A stretch of 64,000 bases of DNA from contig CADACW010000009.1 in the NCBI GenBank assembly GCA_902786565.1, forward strand, positions 34,294 to 98,293. Direction: 5' to 3'. The notes beneath the pieces were generated by a model. The model did not search any database and had not been told where the DNA came from. It worked only from the letters and a program-made list of their open reading frames with translations. The position numbers were made by a program, and so were the translations under genes. Position 1 is the first letter of the stretch; each line of letters begins with the position of its first letter. Shown here piece by piece: positions 34,167 to 43,252 of this stretch. Source of the DNA: an uncultured Prevotellaceae bacterium (GTDB lineage Bacteria > Bacteroidota > Bacteroidia > Bacteroidales > Bacteroidaceae).

Positions 34167-35162
34167 ATGGCAATTTCAATTGACGATATCAAGAAACTGC
34201 GTGCCATGACCGGTGCCGGCCTGGCCGATGTGAAGAAAGCTTTGACCGAGGCCGAGGGCGACTTCGACCGCGCCAAAGAACTGCTGCGCGAGCGCGGTCT
34301 GGCCATCGCTGCCAAGCGTAGCGACCGCGAAACCAGCAACGGCTGTGTACTGGTGAAGAGCGAAAACGGATTCGCCGCCATGATCGCCCTGAAGTGCGAG
34401 ACCGACTTCGTGGCCAACGGCGCCGACTTCATCGCACTGACCCGCAGCATCCTCGACGCTGCCGTGGCTGCCAAGTGCAAGACCCTCGACGAGGTGAAAG
34501 AACTCGACCTCAACGGACAGAAGGTGCAGGAGGCTGTCACACAGCGCTCAGGCATCACCGGCGAGAAGATGGAACTCGACGGCTACCTCACACTCGAAGG
34601 CGACAACGTGGAGGTCTACGACCACATGGGCAAGCACATGCTCTGCACCATGGTTCAGACCAACAAGGAGGCACAGGAGATTGGCCACAAGCTGGCTATG
34701 CAGGTGGCTGCCATGAAGCCCGTTGCCCTCGACGCCGCCAGCATCGACCCGAAGATTCTCGACGAGGAGTACAAGACCGCCGTGGAGAAGTCGAAGCTCG
34801 AGCAGGTGCAGAAGTTCATCGACATGAAGCTGAAGAAGGCTGGCATCAACCCCGCCCACGTAGACAGCGAAGACCACATCGAGAGCAACACCAAGAAGGG
34901 TTGGATCACTCCGGAGCAGGCCGAGGAGGCCCGCAAGATCATTGCCGAAGGCAAGGTGGAGGGTGAGGCCCAGCTGAAGATGCCCATGATTGAAGGTATA
35001 GCCCGTGGCCGCGTGGAGAAGTTCAAGAAGGAGAGCTGCCTCGTCGACCAGGAGTTCCAGTTTGGCGACGGCGACAAGATGACCGTCAGCGCATGGCTGA
35101 AGCAGCAGGACAAGGAGCTGAAGATCACGGCTTTCCGCCGCTTCACCCTTGTAGCTGAGTAA
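34167..35162 (+). CDS. tsf: Translation elongation factor Ts
   Basis: 331 residues, within the range of Bacteroidetes EF-Ts. Starts ISIDDIKKLRAMTGAGLADVKKAL (UBA-like domain), then DFDRAKELLRERGLAIAAKRSDRET, the CETDFVAN motif that contacts EF-Tu, and a dimerisation region. EF-Ts reloads EF-Tu with GTP. It ends the + strand block and is followed by a strong terminator. Confidence 0.97.
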   Translation: MAISIDDIKKLRAMTGAGLADVKKALTEAEGDFDRAKELLRERGLAIAAKRSDRETSNGCVLVKSENGFAAMIALKCETDFVANGADFIALTRSILDAAVAAKCKTLDEVKELDLNGQKVQEAVTQRSGITGEKMELDGYLTLEGDNVEVYDHMGKHMLCTMVQTNKEAQEIGHKLAMQVAAMKPVALDAASIDPKILDEEYKTAVEKSKLEQVQKFIDMKLKKAGINPAHVDSEDHIESNTKKGWITPEQAEEARKIIAEGKVEGEAQLKMPMIEGIARGRVEKFKKESCLVDQEFQFGDGDKMTVSAWLKQQDKELKITAFRRFTLVAE

Positions 35163-35191
35163 ACCAGAGACATACATACTGAATATAGAGT

Positions 35192-35228
35192 GAGAGGGGG
35201 GCCGTCCAAACTGGACGGCCCCCCTCTC
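35192..35228 (+). terminator. Strong 17-bp hairpin between tsf and the HIT gene
   Basis: Perfect stem gagaggggggccgtcca / tggacggcccccctctc with a 3-nt loop (aac). It lies between convergent genes and can serve both strands; no long T tract follows. Confidence 0.85.
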
Positions 35229-35252
35229 TCTCTGTTCAGTATCGGCAATCGG

Positions 35253-35678
35253 CTACAGGCAAGTCTTCAGCCGGTCAATCATCTCGCTATACTCCGCATC
35301 GGTCAGGTACACCTTGCCCGGATTCATCTGGAAAGTGCCGCCATAGTCAGGGCCGTCCACATACTTGGGGGCCAGATGGAAGTGCAGATGCGAAAGCTTG
35401 TCGCTGTAGGCACCGTAGTTGATCTTCTCCGGGTTGAAGGCCTTCTGCATGGCACGCGTGACACGGGCCACGTCGGCCATAAAGTCGTTGCGCTCCGCGT
35501 CGGAAAGCTCGTTCAGGTCGTTCACGTGACCATTGTAGGCCACCAGGCAGCGGCCGCGGTAGGTCTGCTCCTTGAAGAGGAAAGCCCTGGACACCTTGAG
35601 CTGAGCAAACTCAATCATCAGGTCGTGCAGGGTCTGGTTGTTAGTGCAGTAGAGGCACTGTTTGGGATCGCTATACAT
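35253..35678 (-). CDS. HIT family nucleotide-binding protein
   Basis: 141 residues. A CLYC pair near the N-terminus (residues 8-11) and the histidine triad SHLHFHLAPK (HxHxHxx) define it as a HIT protein, a nucleotidyl hydrolase or transferase acting on dinucleotides or AMP conjugates. GRCLVAYNGHVNDLNELSD is the typical sequence before the triad. Last gene of the ruvA-gpmI-HIT run, separated from gpmI by 92 nt of 7-bp repeats; it may have a separate transcript. Confidence 0.88.
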   Translation of the reverse strand: MYSDPKQCLYCTNNQTLHDLMIEFAQLKVSRAFLFKEQTYRGRCLVAYNGHVNDLNELSDAERNDFMADVARVTRAMQKAFNPEKINYGAYSDKLSHLHFHLAPKYVDGPDYGGTFQMNPGKVYLTDAEYSEMIDRLKTCL

Positions 35679-35694
35679 AATTGGATTAATTATT

Positions 35695-35773
35695 CAATCG
35701 TCAATCGTCAATTTTCAATCTTCAATCGTCAATTTTCAATCTTCAATCTTCAATCTTCAATCTTCAATCTTCA
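35695..35773 (-). repeat. 11-12 tandem 7-bp repeats (caatcgt/caatctt/caatttt) between gpmI and the HIT gene
   Basis: From 35695 the + strand reads caatcgt, caatcgt, caatttt, caatctt, caatcgt, caatttt, then caatctt five times, then caatcct. The array fills the gap and touches the gpmI stop codon (35771-35773). Confidence 0.92.
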
Positions 35774-37291
35774 ATCCTGAATCAAGCATTCGCCCGTCAT
35801 GTCCTTCGGCTGCTCCAGCCCCATGATGTGCAGGATGCTGGGCGCCACATCGGCCAGCCGGCCGTCGCGCACGGTAGCGCTGTTGTTGTCGGTCACGTAG
35901 ATGAAGGGCACGGGGTTGAGCGAGTGTGCCGTGTTGGGCGTGCCATCGGGGTTGATGGCATTGTCGGCATTGCCATGGTCGGCAATGATGATGGCCTCAT
36001 AGCCATTCTTCTTGGCAGCCTTGATGACAGCCTCCACGCACTTGTCAACAGCCCAGACAGCCTTGGCAATGGCATTGTAGACGCCCGTGTGGCCCACCAT
36101 GTCGCCGTTGGCAAAGTTCACCACGATGAAGTCGTACTGCTGCGTGGCAATGGCAGCCACCAGCTTGTCCTTCACCTCGTAGGCACTCATTTCGGGCTTC
36201 AGGTCGTAGGTAGCCACCTTCGGGCTGGCCACCAGGATGCGGTCCTCGCCGTCGAAGGGAGCCTCGCGTCCGCCATTGAAGAAGAAGGTGACGTGGGCAT
36301 ACTTCTCCGTCTCGGCGGTGTGCAGCTGCTTCTTGCCCTGCTGCGAGAGATATTCGCCCAGCGTGTTCTCCACATTCTCCTTCGGGAAGAGGATGTGCAC
36401 GCCCTTGAAGTTGGCGTCGTAGGGCGTCATGCAGTAGTACTGCAGCCCGGGAATGGTCTTCATGCCCTGCTCCGGCATATCCTGCTGGGTGAGTACGATA
36501 GTGAGCTCCTTGGCGCGGTCGTTGCGGAAGTTGATGAAGATGACCACATCGCCCTCCTCTATGCAGCCGTTCACAGAAGCGTTGTGGATAGGCTTGATGA
36601 ACTCGTCGGTGACACCCTCGTCGTAGCTCTCCTGCATGGCCTGCACCATATCGGTGGCCTGCTTGCCGGTGCCGTTGACAATGAGGTCGTAGCCCTCCTT
36701 CACACGCTCCCAGCGCTTGTCGCGGTCCATGGCGTAGAAGCGGCCCACGATGCTGGCAATGGCGGCATCGTTCTTGGCGCAGACATCCGTCACTTGCTGG
36801 ATGAAGCCCTTGCCGCTCTTCGGGTCGGTGTCGCGACCGTCCATAAAGCAGTGCACGAAGGTCTGGTTCTTCAGCCCATAGTGCCGGCCCACCTCGATGA
36901 GCTTGAACAGATGGTCCAGGCTGGAGTGCACACCGCCGTCAGAGCAGAGGCCCATCAGGTGCAGCTTCTTGCCCTGCTCCTTGGCGTAGGTGTAGGCAGC
37001 CTTCACCTGCGGGTTCTCCACGATGGAGTTGTCGCGGCAGGCGCGGTTGATTTTCACCAGGTCCTGATAGACAATTCGGCCTGCGCCGATATTGAGGTGG
37101 CCCACCTCCGAGTTGCCCATCTGCCCGTCGGGCAGACCCACATCCTCACCGCTGGCCTGCAGCTGTGAGTGAGCCGATGTGGCGTTCAGATAGTCCAAAA
37201 AAGGTGTTGGGGTGTTGTAGATCACGTCGCCCCGTCCGTGCTGACCGATTCCCCATCCGTCGAGAATCATCAGAAGTGCTTTCTTTGCCAT
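35771..37291 (-). CDS. gpmI: 2,3-bisphosphoglycerate-independent phosphoglycerate mutase
   Basis: 506 residues, full length. Alkaline-phosphatase superfamily enzyme of glycolysis, interconverting 3- and 2-phosphoglycerate with Mn2+. Start [14 protein letters not shown] (metal-binding D), the phosphoserine in [16 protein letters not shown], then [35 protein letters not shown] and [11 protein letters not shown]. It follows ruvA by 19 nt on the - strand. Confidence 0.98.
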   Translation of the reverse strand: MAKKALLMILDGWGIGQHGRGDVIYNTPTPFLDYLNATSAHSQLQASGEDVGLPDGQMGNSEVGHLNIGAGRIVYQDLVKINRACRDNSIVENPQVKAAYTYAKEQGKKLHLMGLCSDGGVHSSLDHLFKLIEVGRHYGLKNQTFVHCFMDGRDTDPKSGKGFIQQVTDVCAKNDAAIASIVGRFYAMDRDKRWERVKEGYDLIVNGTGKQATDMVQAMQESYDEGVTDEFIKPIHNASVNGCIEEGDVVIFINFRNDRAKELTIVLTQQDMPEQGMKTIPGLQYYCMTPYDANFKGVHILFPKENVENTLGEYLSQQGKKQLHTAETEKYAHVTFFFNGGREAPFDGEDRILVASPKVATYDLKPEMSAYEVKDKLVAAIATQQYDFIVVNFANGDMVGHTGVYNAIAKAVWAVDKCVEAVIKAAKKNGYEAIIIADHGNADNAINPDGTPNTAHSLNPVPFIYVTDNNSATVRDGRLADVAPSILHIMGLEQPKDMTGECLIQD

Positions 37292-37310
37292 AATGTGTTA
37301 GATATTATGT

Positions 37311-37916
37311 TTATTTGATTTGCTTGAGTGCCAACTTTACAACTTGCTCCACAGGCAGCGAGGGCTGCTCTTGCAGGATGGCCACCACCACTTTCTGGGT
37401 GGGTGCGGGCGAGAAGCCCAACATGGTGAGTGCAGCCACGGCCTCGTCGCGCACGGCGTTGTTCACCGGGGCTTGCACCGACCCGCCGGCGGGAATCTCG
37501 TCGGCAATGCCCAGCGCCACAATCTTGTCGCGCAGGTCCACAATGATGCGTTGCGCCGTCATCTTGCCTATGCCCTTGATGCCCTGGATGAGCTTGGCGT
37601 TGCCCGTGGAGATGGCAGCACAAAGCTCGCCCACGGTCATGCCCGAAAGGGCCATGCGCGCCGTGTTGGCCCCCACCCCACTCACGGTGATGAGCAGCTC
37701 GAACATCTCGCGCTCCCTCTTGCTGCTGAAGCCGAAGAGCACATGGGCATCCTCGCGGATAGCCTCGTAGACGTAGACCTTGGCTTCGCGCCCTGCCTTC
37801 TGGAGGGCCGAGTAGGTGTTCAGCGATATGTTCAGGCCATAGCCCACGCCGCCGGCCTCTACAACAGCCAGCGCCGGAGTCAGCTCGGCCACTTCGCCCC
37901 TGATGTATTCTATCAT
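37311..37916 (-). CDS. ruvA: Holliday junction branch migration protein RuvA
   Basis: 201 residues from the chosen ATG, the usual length. [26 protein letters not shown] is the OB-fold start; then the HhH region [13 protein letters not shown] and [19 protein letters not shown]; the C-terminal RuvB-binding domain follows ([16 protein letters not shown]). RuvA clamps Holliday junctions and recruits RuvB. The longest frame adds 19 residues that reach into the promoter (-7 box 37943-37950), so 37916 is the start. Confidence 0.95.
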   Translation of the reverse strand: MIEYIRGEVAELTPALAVVEAGGVGYGLNISLNTYSALQKAGREAKVYVYEAIREDAHVLFGFSSKREREMFELLITVSGVGANTARMALSGMTVGELCAAISTGNAKLIQGIKGIGKMTAQRIIVDLRDKIVALGIADEIPAGGSVQAPVNNAVRDEAVAALTMLGFSPAPTQKVVVAILQEQPSLPVEQVVKLALKQIK

Positions 37917-37942
37917 AAAATGCCTGTTTTGCTTTTCGACTG

Positions 37943-37974
37943 CAAAGGTACGCAAAAATTGCAAACCCACCAAA
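37943..37974 (-). promoter_or_regulatory. Consensus promoter for ruvA-gpmI
   Basis: On the - strand: TTTG (37974-37971), 20 nt, TACCTTTG (37950-37943), 26 nt before the ruvA ATG. Confidence 0.75.
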
Positions 37975-38050
37975 TATGAAATCTCCTATTTGCGCGATGA
38001 AGACAATAAAAAATGGTGCTGTCCGTTAAATATCGTGAAGAGACAAGAGC

Positions 38051-39571
38051 ATGAACCCAGCCAAACGGATTATCGTCAACACTTCGGTGCAGTATGCCAA
38101 AGCCATCATCACCATGGCCTTGACGCTCTACTCCACACGCCTGGTGCTCGATGCACTCAGCGTCAGCGACTACGGCATCTATATGGTCATTGCCGGCGTG
38201 GTGGCCATGCTGGGCTTCATCACCAACGCCCTGGCCATCACCACGCAGCGCTATCTGTCCTACAATCAGGCGCAGGGTGACATAGTCCATCTCAAGAAAA
38301 TCTTTGTCAACAGCCTGTTCATCCATCTGGTCTTCGGCCTTATCGTGGTGGCGGCCCTGCTGGCCCTGCAAGGCATTCTCTTTGACCGTGTCTTGAACAT
38401 CGACCCCCTGCGCATACCCACGGCGCAGAAGATATATGTCATATCGGCCTTCATGCTGCTGGTCACCGTCCTCTCATCGCCCTACAAAGCACTGCTCATC
38501 GCCCACGAGAACATCGTCTATATTGCCGTCGTCGAAACAGTAGACGCCATTGTGAAACTGGGAATGGCCATTTCGCTGGCCTACATTAGCTTCGACAAGT
38601 TGCTGGCCTACCAGTGGATGATTGCCACCATCGTGACGCTCAACTTGCTGGCCTTCAGTGCTTACTCCCTTTTTAAGTTCCCTGAGAGTGCAGTGGTCAT
38701 CCGTTTTCGCGACCTTGACTCATCCTACATCAAGAAAATCACCGCCTTTGCCGGATGGACCACCTACGGCATGGGCTGCGTGGCAGGGCGCGTGCAAGGC
38801 ACTGCACTGGTGCTGAACCATTTCTGGGGAACAGCCATCAATGCTGCTTACGGCATATCCAACCAAATATTCTCAGCCATCTCGTTCCTCGTTGGCTCTA
38901 TCCTTAACGCCATGAACCCACAGCTGATGCAGGCTGAAGGCCACGGCGACCGCCAGAAGATGCTGGAAATGGCCGTCAAGCAGAGCAAATTCACCACGGC
39001 CATCCTCGCCCTAGTGGTCATACCGCTGGTTGCCGAGATGCCCACCATTCTTGACCTGTGGCTGAAAGAGGTGCCAGAGCACACCGTGATGTTCTGCCGA
39101 ATGATTCTGCTCGCCTTTCTGGCCGACCAGATTACGGTGGGACTGGGTTCTGCCTGTCAGGCCATTGGCCAGATTCGCACTTTTACCCTGCTCACCTTTA
39201 CCCCAAAGTTGCTCTACATGCCCGTCATCTGGCTGATGTTCCGCTACGGCAGCTCAGTCTACGATGCCATGGTGCTCTATGTATTGCTGGAAGTGGCTGT
39301 GGCGCTGGTGCGCATCCCCTATATGCACTATAAGGCAGGGCTCAACGTTGGTGCCTATTGCAGGAGAGCCATCGTTCCCGTCGTACTCCAGTCCGCGGTC
39401 ATTGCTGCCGTCTGCTGGCTGTGCGTCAAGGGTCTGCATTTCCACTTCAGGTTCTTCATTACCGCCGCCTGTGGCGTCGCAGCAGGCCTGCTGTCCACCT
39501 GGCAGTTTGTGCTCAACGATGAAGAGCGAGCCTTCAGCAAAGAAGCCCTGAGAAAACTAACAAAGCGATGA
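38051..39571 (+). CDS. Oligosaccharide flippase-like membrane protein (MOP/MVF type), first of two in the locus
   Basis: 506 residues with about fourteen hydrophobic helices. The start RIIVNTSVQYAKAIITMALTLYSTRLVLDALSVSDYGIYMVI is typical of Wzx/polysaccharide-transport flippases, and the middle stretch YGISNQIFSAISFLVGSILNAMNPQL is like MATE-type lipid flippases of Bacteroidetes. These proteins turn lipid-linked sugars across the inner membrane. GC content is high like the housekeeping genes, unlike the next genes. Divergent from ruvA; no TAnnTTTG box is obvious ahead of it. Confidence 0.82.
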   Translation: MNPAKRIIVNTSVQYAKAIITMALTLYSTRLVLDALSVSDYGIYMVIAGVVAMLGFITNALAITTQRYLSYNQAQGDIVHLKKIFVNSLFIHLVFGLIVVAALLALQGILFDRVLNIDPLRIPTAQKIYVISAFMLLVTVLSSPYKALLIAHENIVYIAVVETVDAIVKLGMAISLAYISFDKLLAYQWMIATIVTLNLLAFSAYSLFKFPESAVVIRFRDLDSSYIKKITAFAGWTTYGMGCVAGRVQGTALVLNHFWGTAINAAYGISNQIFSAISFLVGSILNAMNPQLMQAEGHGDRQKMLEMAVKQSKFTTAILALVVIPLVAEMPTILDLWLKEVPEHTVMFCRMILLAFLADQITVGLGSACQAIGQIRTFTLLTFTPKLLYMPVIWLMFRYGSSVYDAMVLYVLLEVAVALVRIPYMHYKAGLNVGAYCRRAIVPVVLQSAVIAAVCWLCVKGLHFHFRFFITAACGVAAGLLSTWQFVLNDEERAFSKEALRKLTKR

Positions 39572-39597
39572 AAAGCTGCAATAATAATGTTCGGTAA

Positions 39598-39629
39598 TTT
39601 GGCCGTTTCAGAAATATTTTTTAACTTTG
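39598..39629 (+). promoter_or_regulatory. Consensus promoter for the wzz gene
   Basis: TTTG (39598-39601), 20 nt, TAACTTTG (39622-39629), 42 nt before the ATG at 39672. Probably the main promoter of the polysaccharide locus. Confidence 0.78.
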
Positions 39630-39671
39630 CACGGAAATTTCGCATAAACAACGTATCGATAAAATAAAAAT

Positions 39672-40757
39672 ATGGCAGAAAACAAAGTTGCAGATGTCAT
39701 AGACATCGGGAAACTCATCAAGAAAATATACTCCAAACGGAAGTTGTTCCTCTATAAAGTTTGGCCCACCACCTTCATTGTATCGTGCCTTTACATCATT
39801 TGCATCCCGCGATATTACACTTCAGAGGCACGCCTTGTACCTGAACTTGGTAGTTCTATTGGAGGAGGCGGACTCGGTTCTTTGGCGGCATCATTTGGCT
39901 TCAATTTAGACAATCCTGAAGGTGGCGATGCAATAACCCCAATGCTTTATCCCGACCTGATGGAGGACAACGGCTTTGTGGCCAATTTATTTAATATCCA
40001 CGTAAAAAGTTCAGATGGCGAAATCGCCACCAATTACTATGATTACCTGAAGAATCATCAAAAGCATCCTTGGTGGTCTGCTGTAACCAAATGGATTGGC
40101 GGCATTGTAAAATCAATCATACCTAAAGCCGAAGTTCCCTCTCCAGAAAGTGGTGTAGGCGGAAAGCGTTCTCCATACTGGCTCACAGAAGAAGAGGAAG
40201 GTATAGCCAACATTGTGCGGAATGCCATAATGCTGACGTTGAACGACAAGACTGGCGTAATCTCCATAACAACAAAGGCCCAAGACCCATTGGTCTCAAA
40301 AATACTGGCAGACTCTGTGCAGGTGTATTTGCAGGAATTTATCACCGCCTACCGCACAAACAAGGCACGCGTCGACGTTACGCACTATGAAGAACTAACC
40401 CGCCAAGCTTTAGAGGAATACCTGCGCTCGAGTGAGGAGTATTCAAAATTCAACGATGCCAACAAAGGAGTGGTGATGGCTTCTATCCAGACAAAAATGG
40501 ATAATATGCTCAAGGATATGCAGGTAAAATATACCACCTACACTACTATGACAGCACAGTATGAAAGTAGTAAGGCAAAACTGCAAGAGCGAACTCCCGC
40601 ATTCACACAGTTGAAAGGTGCCTCAGTAAACGTAAAACCGGCCGGCCCGAAACGAATGATTTTTGTCATACTCATGCTGATACTATCCACTATGGTCACC
40701 ATTGTCGTCATTTTCCGACACGACTTGACGAAAATCATCACAATACGAAACTCTTAG
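39672..40757 (+). CDS. Wzz-type polysaccharide chain-length determinant
   Basis: 361 residues. Two transmembrane helices bracket a periplasmic part: about residues 33-52 (VWPTTFIVSCLYIICIPRYY) and 322-345 near the end. Between them lies a helical region with many charged residues (VDVTHYEELTRQALEEYLRSSEEY), as in Wzz co-polymerases, which set polymer length together with Wzy. YTSEARLVPELG after the first helix is the conserved Wzz strand. No attached tyrosine kinase domain. First gene of the AT-richer part of the locus and 12 nt ahead of the Wzy-like gene. Confidence 0.88.
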   Translation: MAENKVADVIDIGKLIKKIYSKRKLFLYKVWPTTFIVSCLYIICIPRYYTSEARLVPELGSSIGGGGLGSLAASFGFNLDNPEGGDAITPMLYPDLMEDNGFVANLFNIHVKSSDGEIATNYYDYLKNHQKHPWWSAVTKWIGGIVKSIIPKAEVPSPESGVGGKRSPYWLTEEEEGIANIVRNAIMLTLNDKTGVISITTKAQDPLVSKILADSVQVYLQEFITAYRTNKARVDVTHYEELTRQALEEYLRSSEEYSKFNDANKGVVMASIQTKMDNMLKDMQVKYTTYTTMTAQYESSKAKLQERTPAFTQLKGASVNVKPAGPKRMIFVILMLILSTMVTIVVIFRHDLTKIITIRNS

Positions 40758-40769
40758 TGCATAGCAAAT

Positions 40770-41993
40770 ATGCAGCTGACGATATTAAATAGTGTAGACA
40801 TACACTTTGACAGGGACTCTATGCTCAAAGTCCTGATATGTGTGGTCTGGTCAGCTCTACTGGTGGGTCACGCCAAGGGCATCATAAACCGTTTGCCTGT
40901 TTTTGGCGATTTTTCCGAATTAACACAGGCCGCCCTTATTGTCATTCCCTTGATATTGGCGCTGCCATCTATTGTCAACAAGCTATGCCTGGCTGACTAT
41001 CTGTTCTATTCTGTATGTGTGGTCTATTATATGTCAGGCTATGTAGCCTTTCCCGAAAACTCTAAATTCCTAAATGAATATGCGTTCCAATGTCTTTGCT
41101 GCGTAGTCCCATATTATTTTATAGGTCGGCTGATTGACATCAACAATCTTTTCAAAGTTCTAATCATTCTGTCTACAATATGTATTTTTGCAGACCTCTT
41201 TTATTTTCTTGTTTATACTCCATCCACTAAAGTCGTTGAAGGAGTTGAAAACGAAGATAATATGTACCAGGCATACAAGTCGCTGCCACATGTGGCAATG
41301 ATGCTGTGGGCTACGATGGAAAAGCCAAGGATATGGAAAGCCGTGGTGTTCATTTTGGGAATTTTGTTTTTGCTGTCATGTGGTACACGCGGTCCCTTGG
41401 CATGCATTGGTTTTTTCGGAATAATATATTTTTTCTTTTATATGAATTTTAAGGGAGCAGTCTATCTTAAAGTGCTGATTGTCTCTACAAGCCTTATCAT
41501 ACTTGTCAATCTTCGAGCCATTGCCGTCTATCTGGCAAGTACTTTTACCTCTTTAAACTTAAGCACCCGCATTCTTCAGAAAATTGTAGTTGGTGAAATG
41601 GGAAACGACTCACAAAGAAGTGGCGTGCGAGATATAATATATAAAGCCTTAGACGACGGAGACCACTTTTGGGGATTGGGGCTTTTCGGGTGCCAGAACT
41701 ATAATGTGCATTACCCCCATTTTTTGCCATTGGACTTTGCCAGCACCTTTGGCTATGCAATAGGCAGCTTTTTTTTAGTCATACTTGTTCTCTTTATCGG
41801 CTGGGCATTTTTGATAACGAGGGGAACAAAAACTCAAGTGTTTATCCTGTTTTTGTTTTCCATAAGCATTATCAAATTGCTGCTGAGCAACACCTTCGCT
41901 CTTGAACCTTTCTTTTTTATGTTAATAGGCGTGTGTGCCAAAGAAATAATTAGCAGAAAGTCATGGACATTTTTGAACAGGCAAAACGAATAA
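40770..41993 (+). CDS. O-antigen/capsule polymerase-like protein (Wzy type)
   Basis: 407 residues, mostly hydrophobic, around ten to twelve helices, with one longer extracytoplasmic loop (about residues 240-310) between late helices, as in Wzy polymerases. The CGTRGPL motif and the later GLGLFGCQ..HN-like loop (GLGLFGCQNYNVHYPHFLPLD) resemble the RG...GxG pattern of O-antigen ligase/polymerase proteins. Wzy proteins are very divergent, so the call rests on topology and position between wzz and a flippase gene. Its 3' end overlaps the flippase gene by 31 nt. Confidence 0.75.
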   Translation: MQLTILNSVDIHFDRDSMLKVLICVVWSALLVGHAKGIINRLPVFGDFSELTQAALIVIPLILALPSIVNKLCLADYLFYSVCVVYYMSGYVAFPENSKFLNEYAFQCLCCVVPYYFIGRLIDINNLFKVLIILSTICIFADLFYFLVYTPSTKVVEGVENEDNMYQAYKSLPHVAMMLWATMEKPRIWKAVVFILGILFLLSCGTRGPLACIGFFGIIYFFFYMNFKGAVYLKVLIVSTSLIILVNLRAIAVYLASTFTSLNLSTRILQKIVVGEMGNDSQRSGVRDIIYKALDDGDHFWGLGLFGCQNYNVHYPHFLPLDFASTFGYAIGSFFLVILVLFIGWAFLITRGTKTQVFILFLFSISIIKLLLSNTFALEPFFFMLIGVCAKEIISRKSWTFLNRQNE

Positions 41994-43252
41994 AGCCATA
42001 CCTTGCTAATCTAAGCGTTTATTTCTTGGCTTCTCTGGTGCCGATGTTCCTGTCTCTGGTGTCCAACCCATTTGTTGCCAAGAACATGTCGCCATGTGAT
42101 TATGCCATTGTGGGGTATTATTCTGCATTCATTACGCTTTTTACGCCATTTGTCAACTTCTACTTCGTCCACTATTTCACCAAACGGTTCTACGAAGTGG
42201 ATGCCAGCGAAAGAGAAAAACTGAAAGCTACTATTTTCAAAAGTTTCATTTCCTTGTCATTCTTAATGACGCTGGTTGCTATACTACTGATACTAGTGTA
42301 CTATGTTTTAGCCAACAAATCCTCAGAAATACCCTTTCTCCCTTACGCACTTTTGGCATTGTTCAGGATGCCACTTTCTTGCATTTATTCACTTGAGCTC
42401 ATCGACTTCAAGATGAGACGCCAAAGCAAGCCTTTCTTCTATGTGTCAGTGGCCAATAGTGCTATTGCCGTCTCGTTGATGCTGCTTTTTGTCGTAGCTT
42501 TCAAATGGGGAGCTTTCGGTCATCTCTCCTCATCACTTCTGGCTCATACTGTGCTATTCGCCTATATTTTGCACCGCAACCGTCATTTGCTTCATTATCC
42601 CTTCGATTGGTTAACATTAAAGGAGGCGGCGTTTTTCTGTTGGCCTATGGTCATTGCTGCAATGCTCACCTTTTTCTCGCAAGGTTACGATAAAGTGATC
42701 CTTGAACGTTCTGGTGATTTAACCACTCTGGGTTACTACTCAGTAGGCATATCCATCGCAGCTTATATCAATATGCTTGGCGATTCTGTTAACAGTACCT
42801 TTCAGCCCGATGTCTTTGAGAGTATTGTAAAACGCAATTTCAGAAGGACTTTCAATATCATTGCCTTAAAGATTGCGCTGATGTGCGTCATCGTTGTCGC
42901 TTTCATCATTCTTGCTCCCTACATTATTGACATTCTTACTTTCGGGCGCTATCTCAATTCTACAAAATATGCAGTCATCGCATCACTTGCTGCTATCACA
43001 TCGATGATGTACTACTCGGTCAGCCAGATTACCATCGCTCTGGGATATTCGTCCGTCACATTGACCAACAAGATAGTGGGAAGCTTGATGAGCGTCTTAG
43101 CCTTCAACGTGCTCATTAGCAGCTATGGAGCTGTGGGTGCGGCATGGGGAGTAGTCCTCAGCTATTTCTTCTTTTTCTTTGGCAATGTGATTATAGTCAC
43201 CTACAAATACCGTCACGACACTTATGAAAATAGGAATCCTCACCTTTCATAG
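41963..43252 (+). CDS. Wzx-like polysaccharide flippase, second of two in the locus
   Basis: 429 residues with twelve or more hydrophobic helices. Start YLANLSVYFLASLVPMFLSLVSNPFVAKNMSPCDYAIVGYY is the Wzx pattern (helix, then 'm.p.dyai.gyy'). The later GYYSVGISIAAYINMLGDSVNSTFQP and the ALGYSSVTLTNKIVGS stretches also fit. It overlaps both neighbours (31 nt with the Wzy-like gene, 29 nt with the pyruvyltransferase gene), so it belongs to this transcript and is the better candidate for the repeat-unit flippase. Confidence 0.85.
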   Translation: MDIFEQAKRIKPYLANLSVYFLASLVPMFLSLVSNPFVAKNMSPCDYAIVGYYSAFITLFTPFVNFYFVHYFTKRFYEVDASEREKLKATIFKSFISLSFLMTLVAILLILVYYVLANKSSEIPFLPYALLALFRMPLSCIYSLELIDFKMRRQSKPFFYVSVANSAIAVSLMLLFVVAFKWGAFGHLSSSLLAHTVLFAYILHRNRHLLHYPFDWLTLKEAAFFCWPMVIAAMLTFFSQGYDKVILERSGDLTTLGYYSVGISIAAYINMLGDSVNSTFQPDVFESIVKRNFRRTFNIIALKIALMCVIVVAFIILAPYIIDILTFGRYLNSTKYAVIASLAAITSMMYYSVSQITIALGYSSVTLTNKIVGSLMSVLAFNVLISSYGAVGAAWGVVLSYFFFFFGNVIIVTYKYRHDTYENRNPHLS

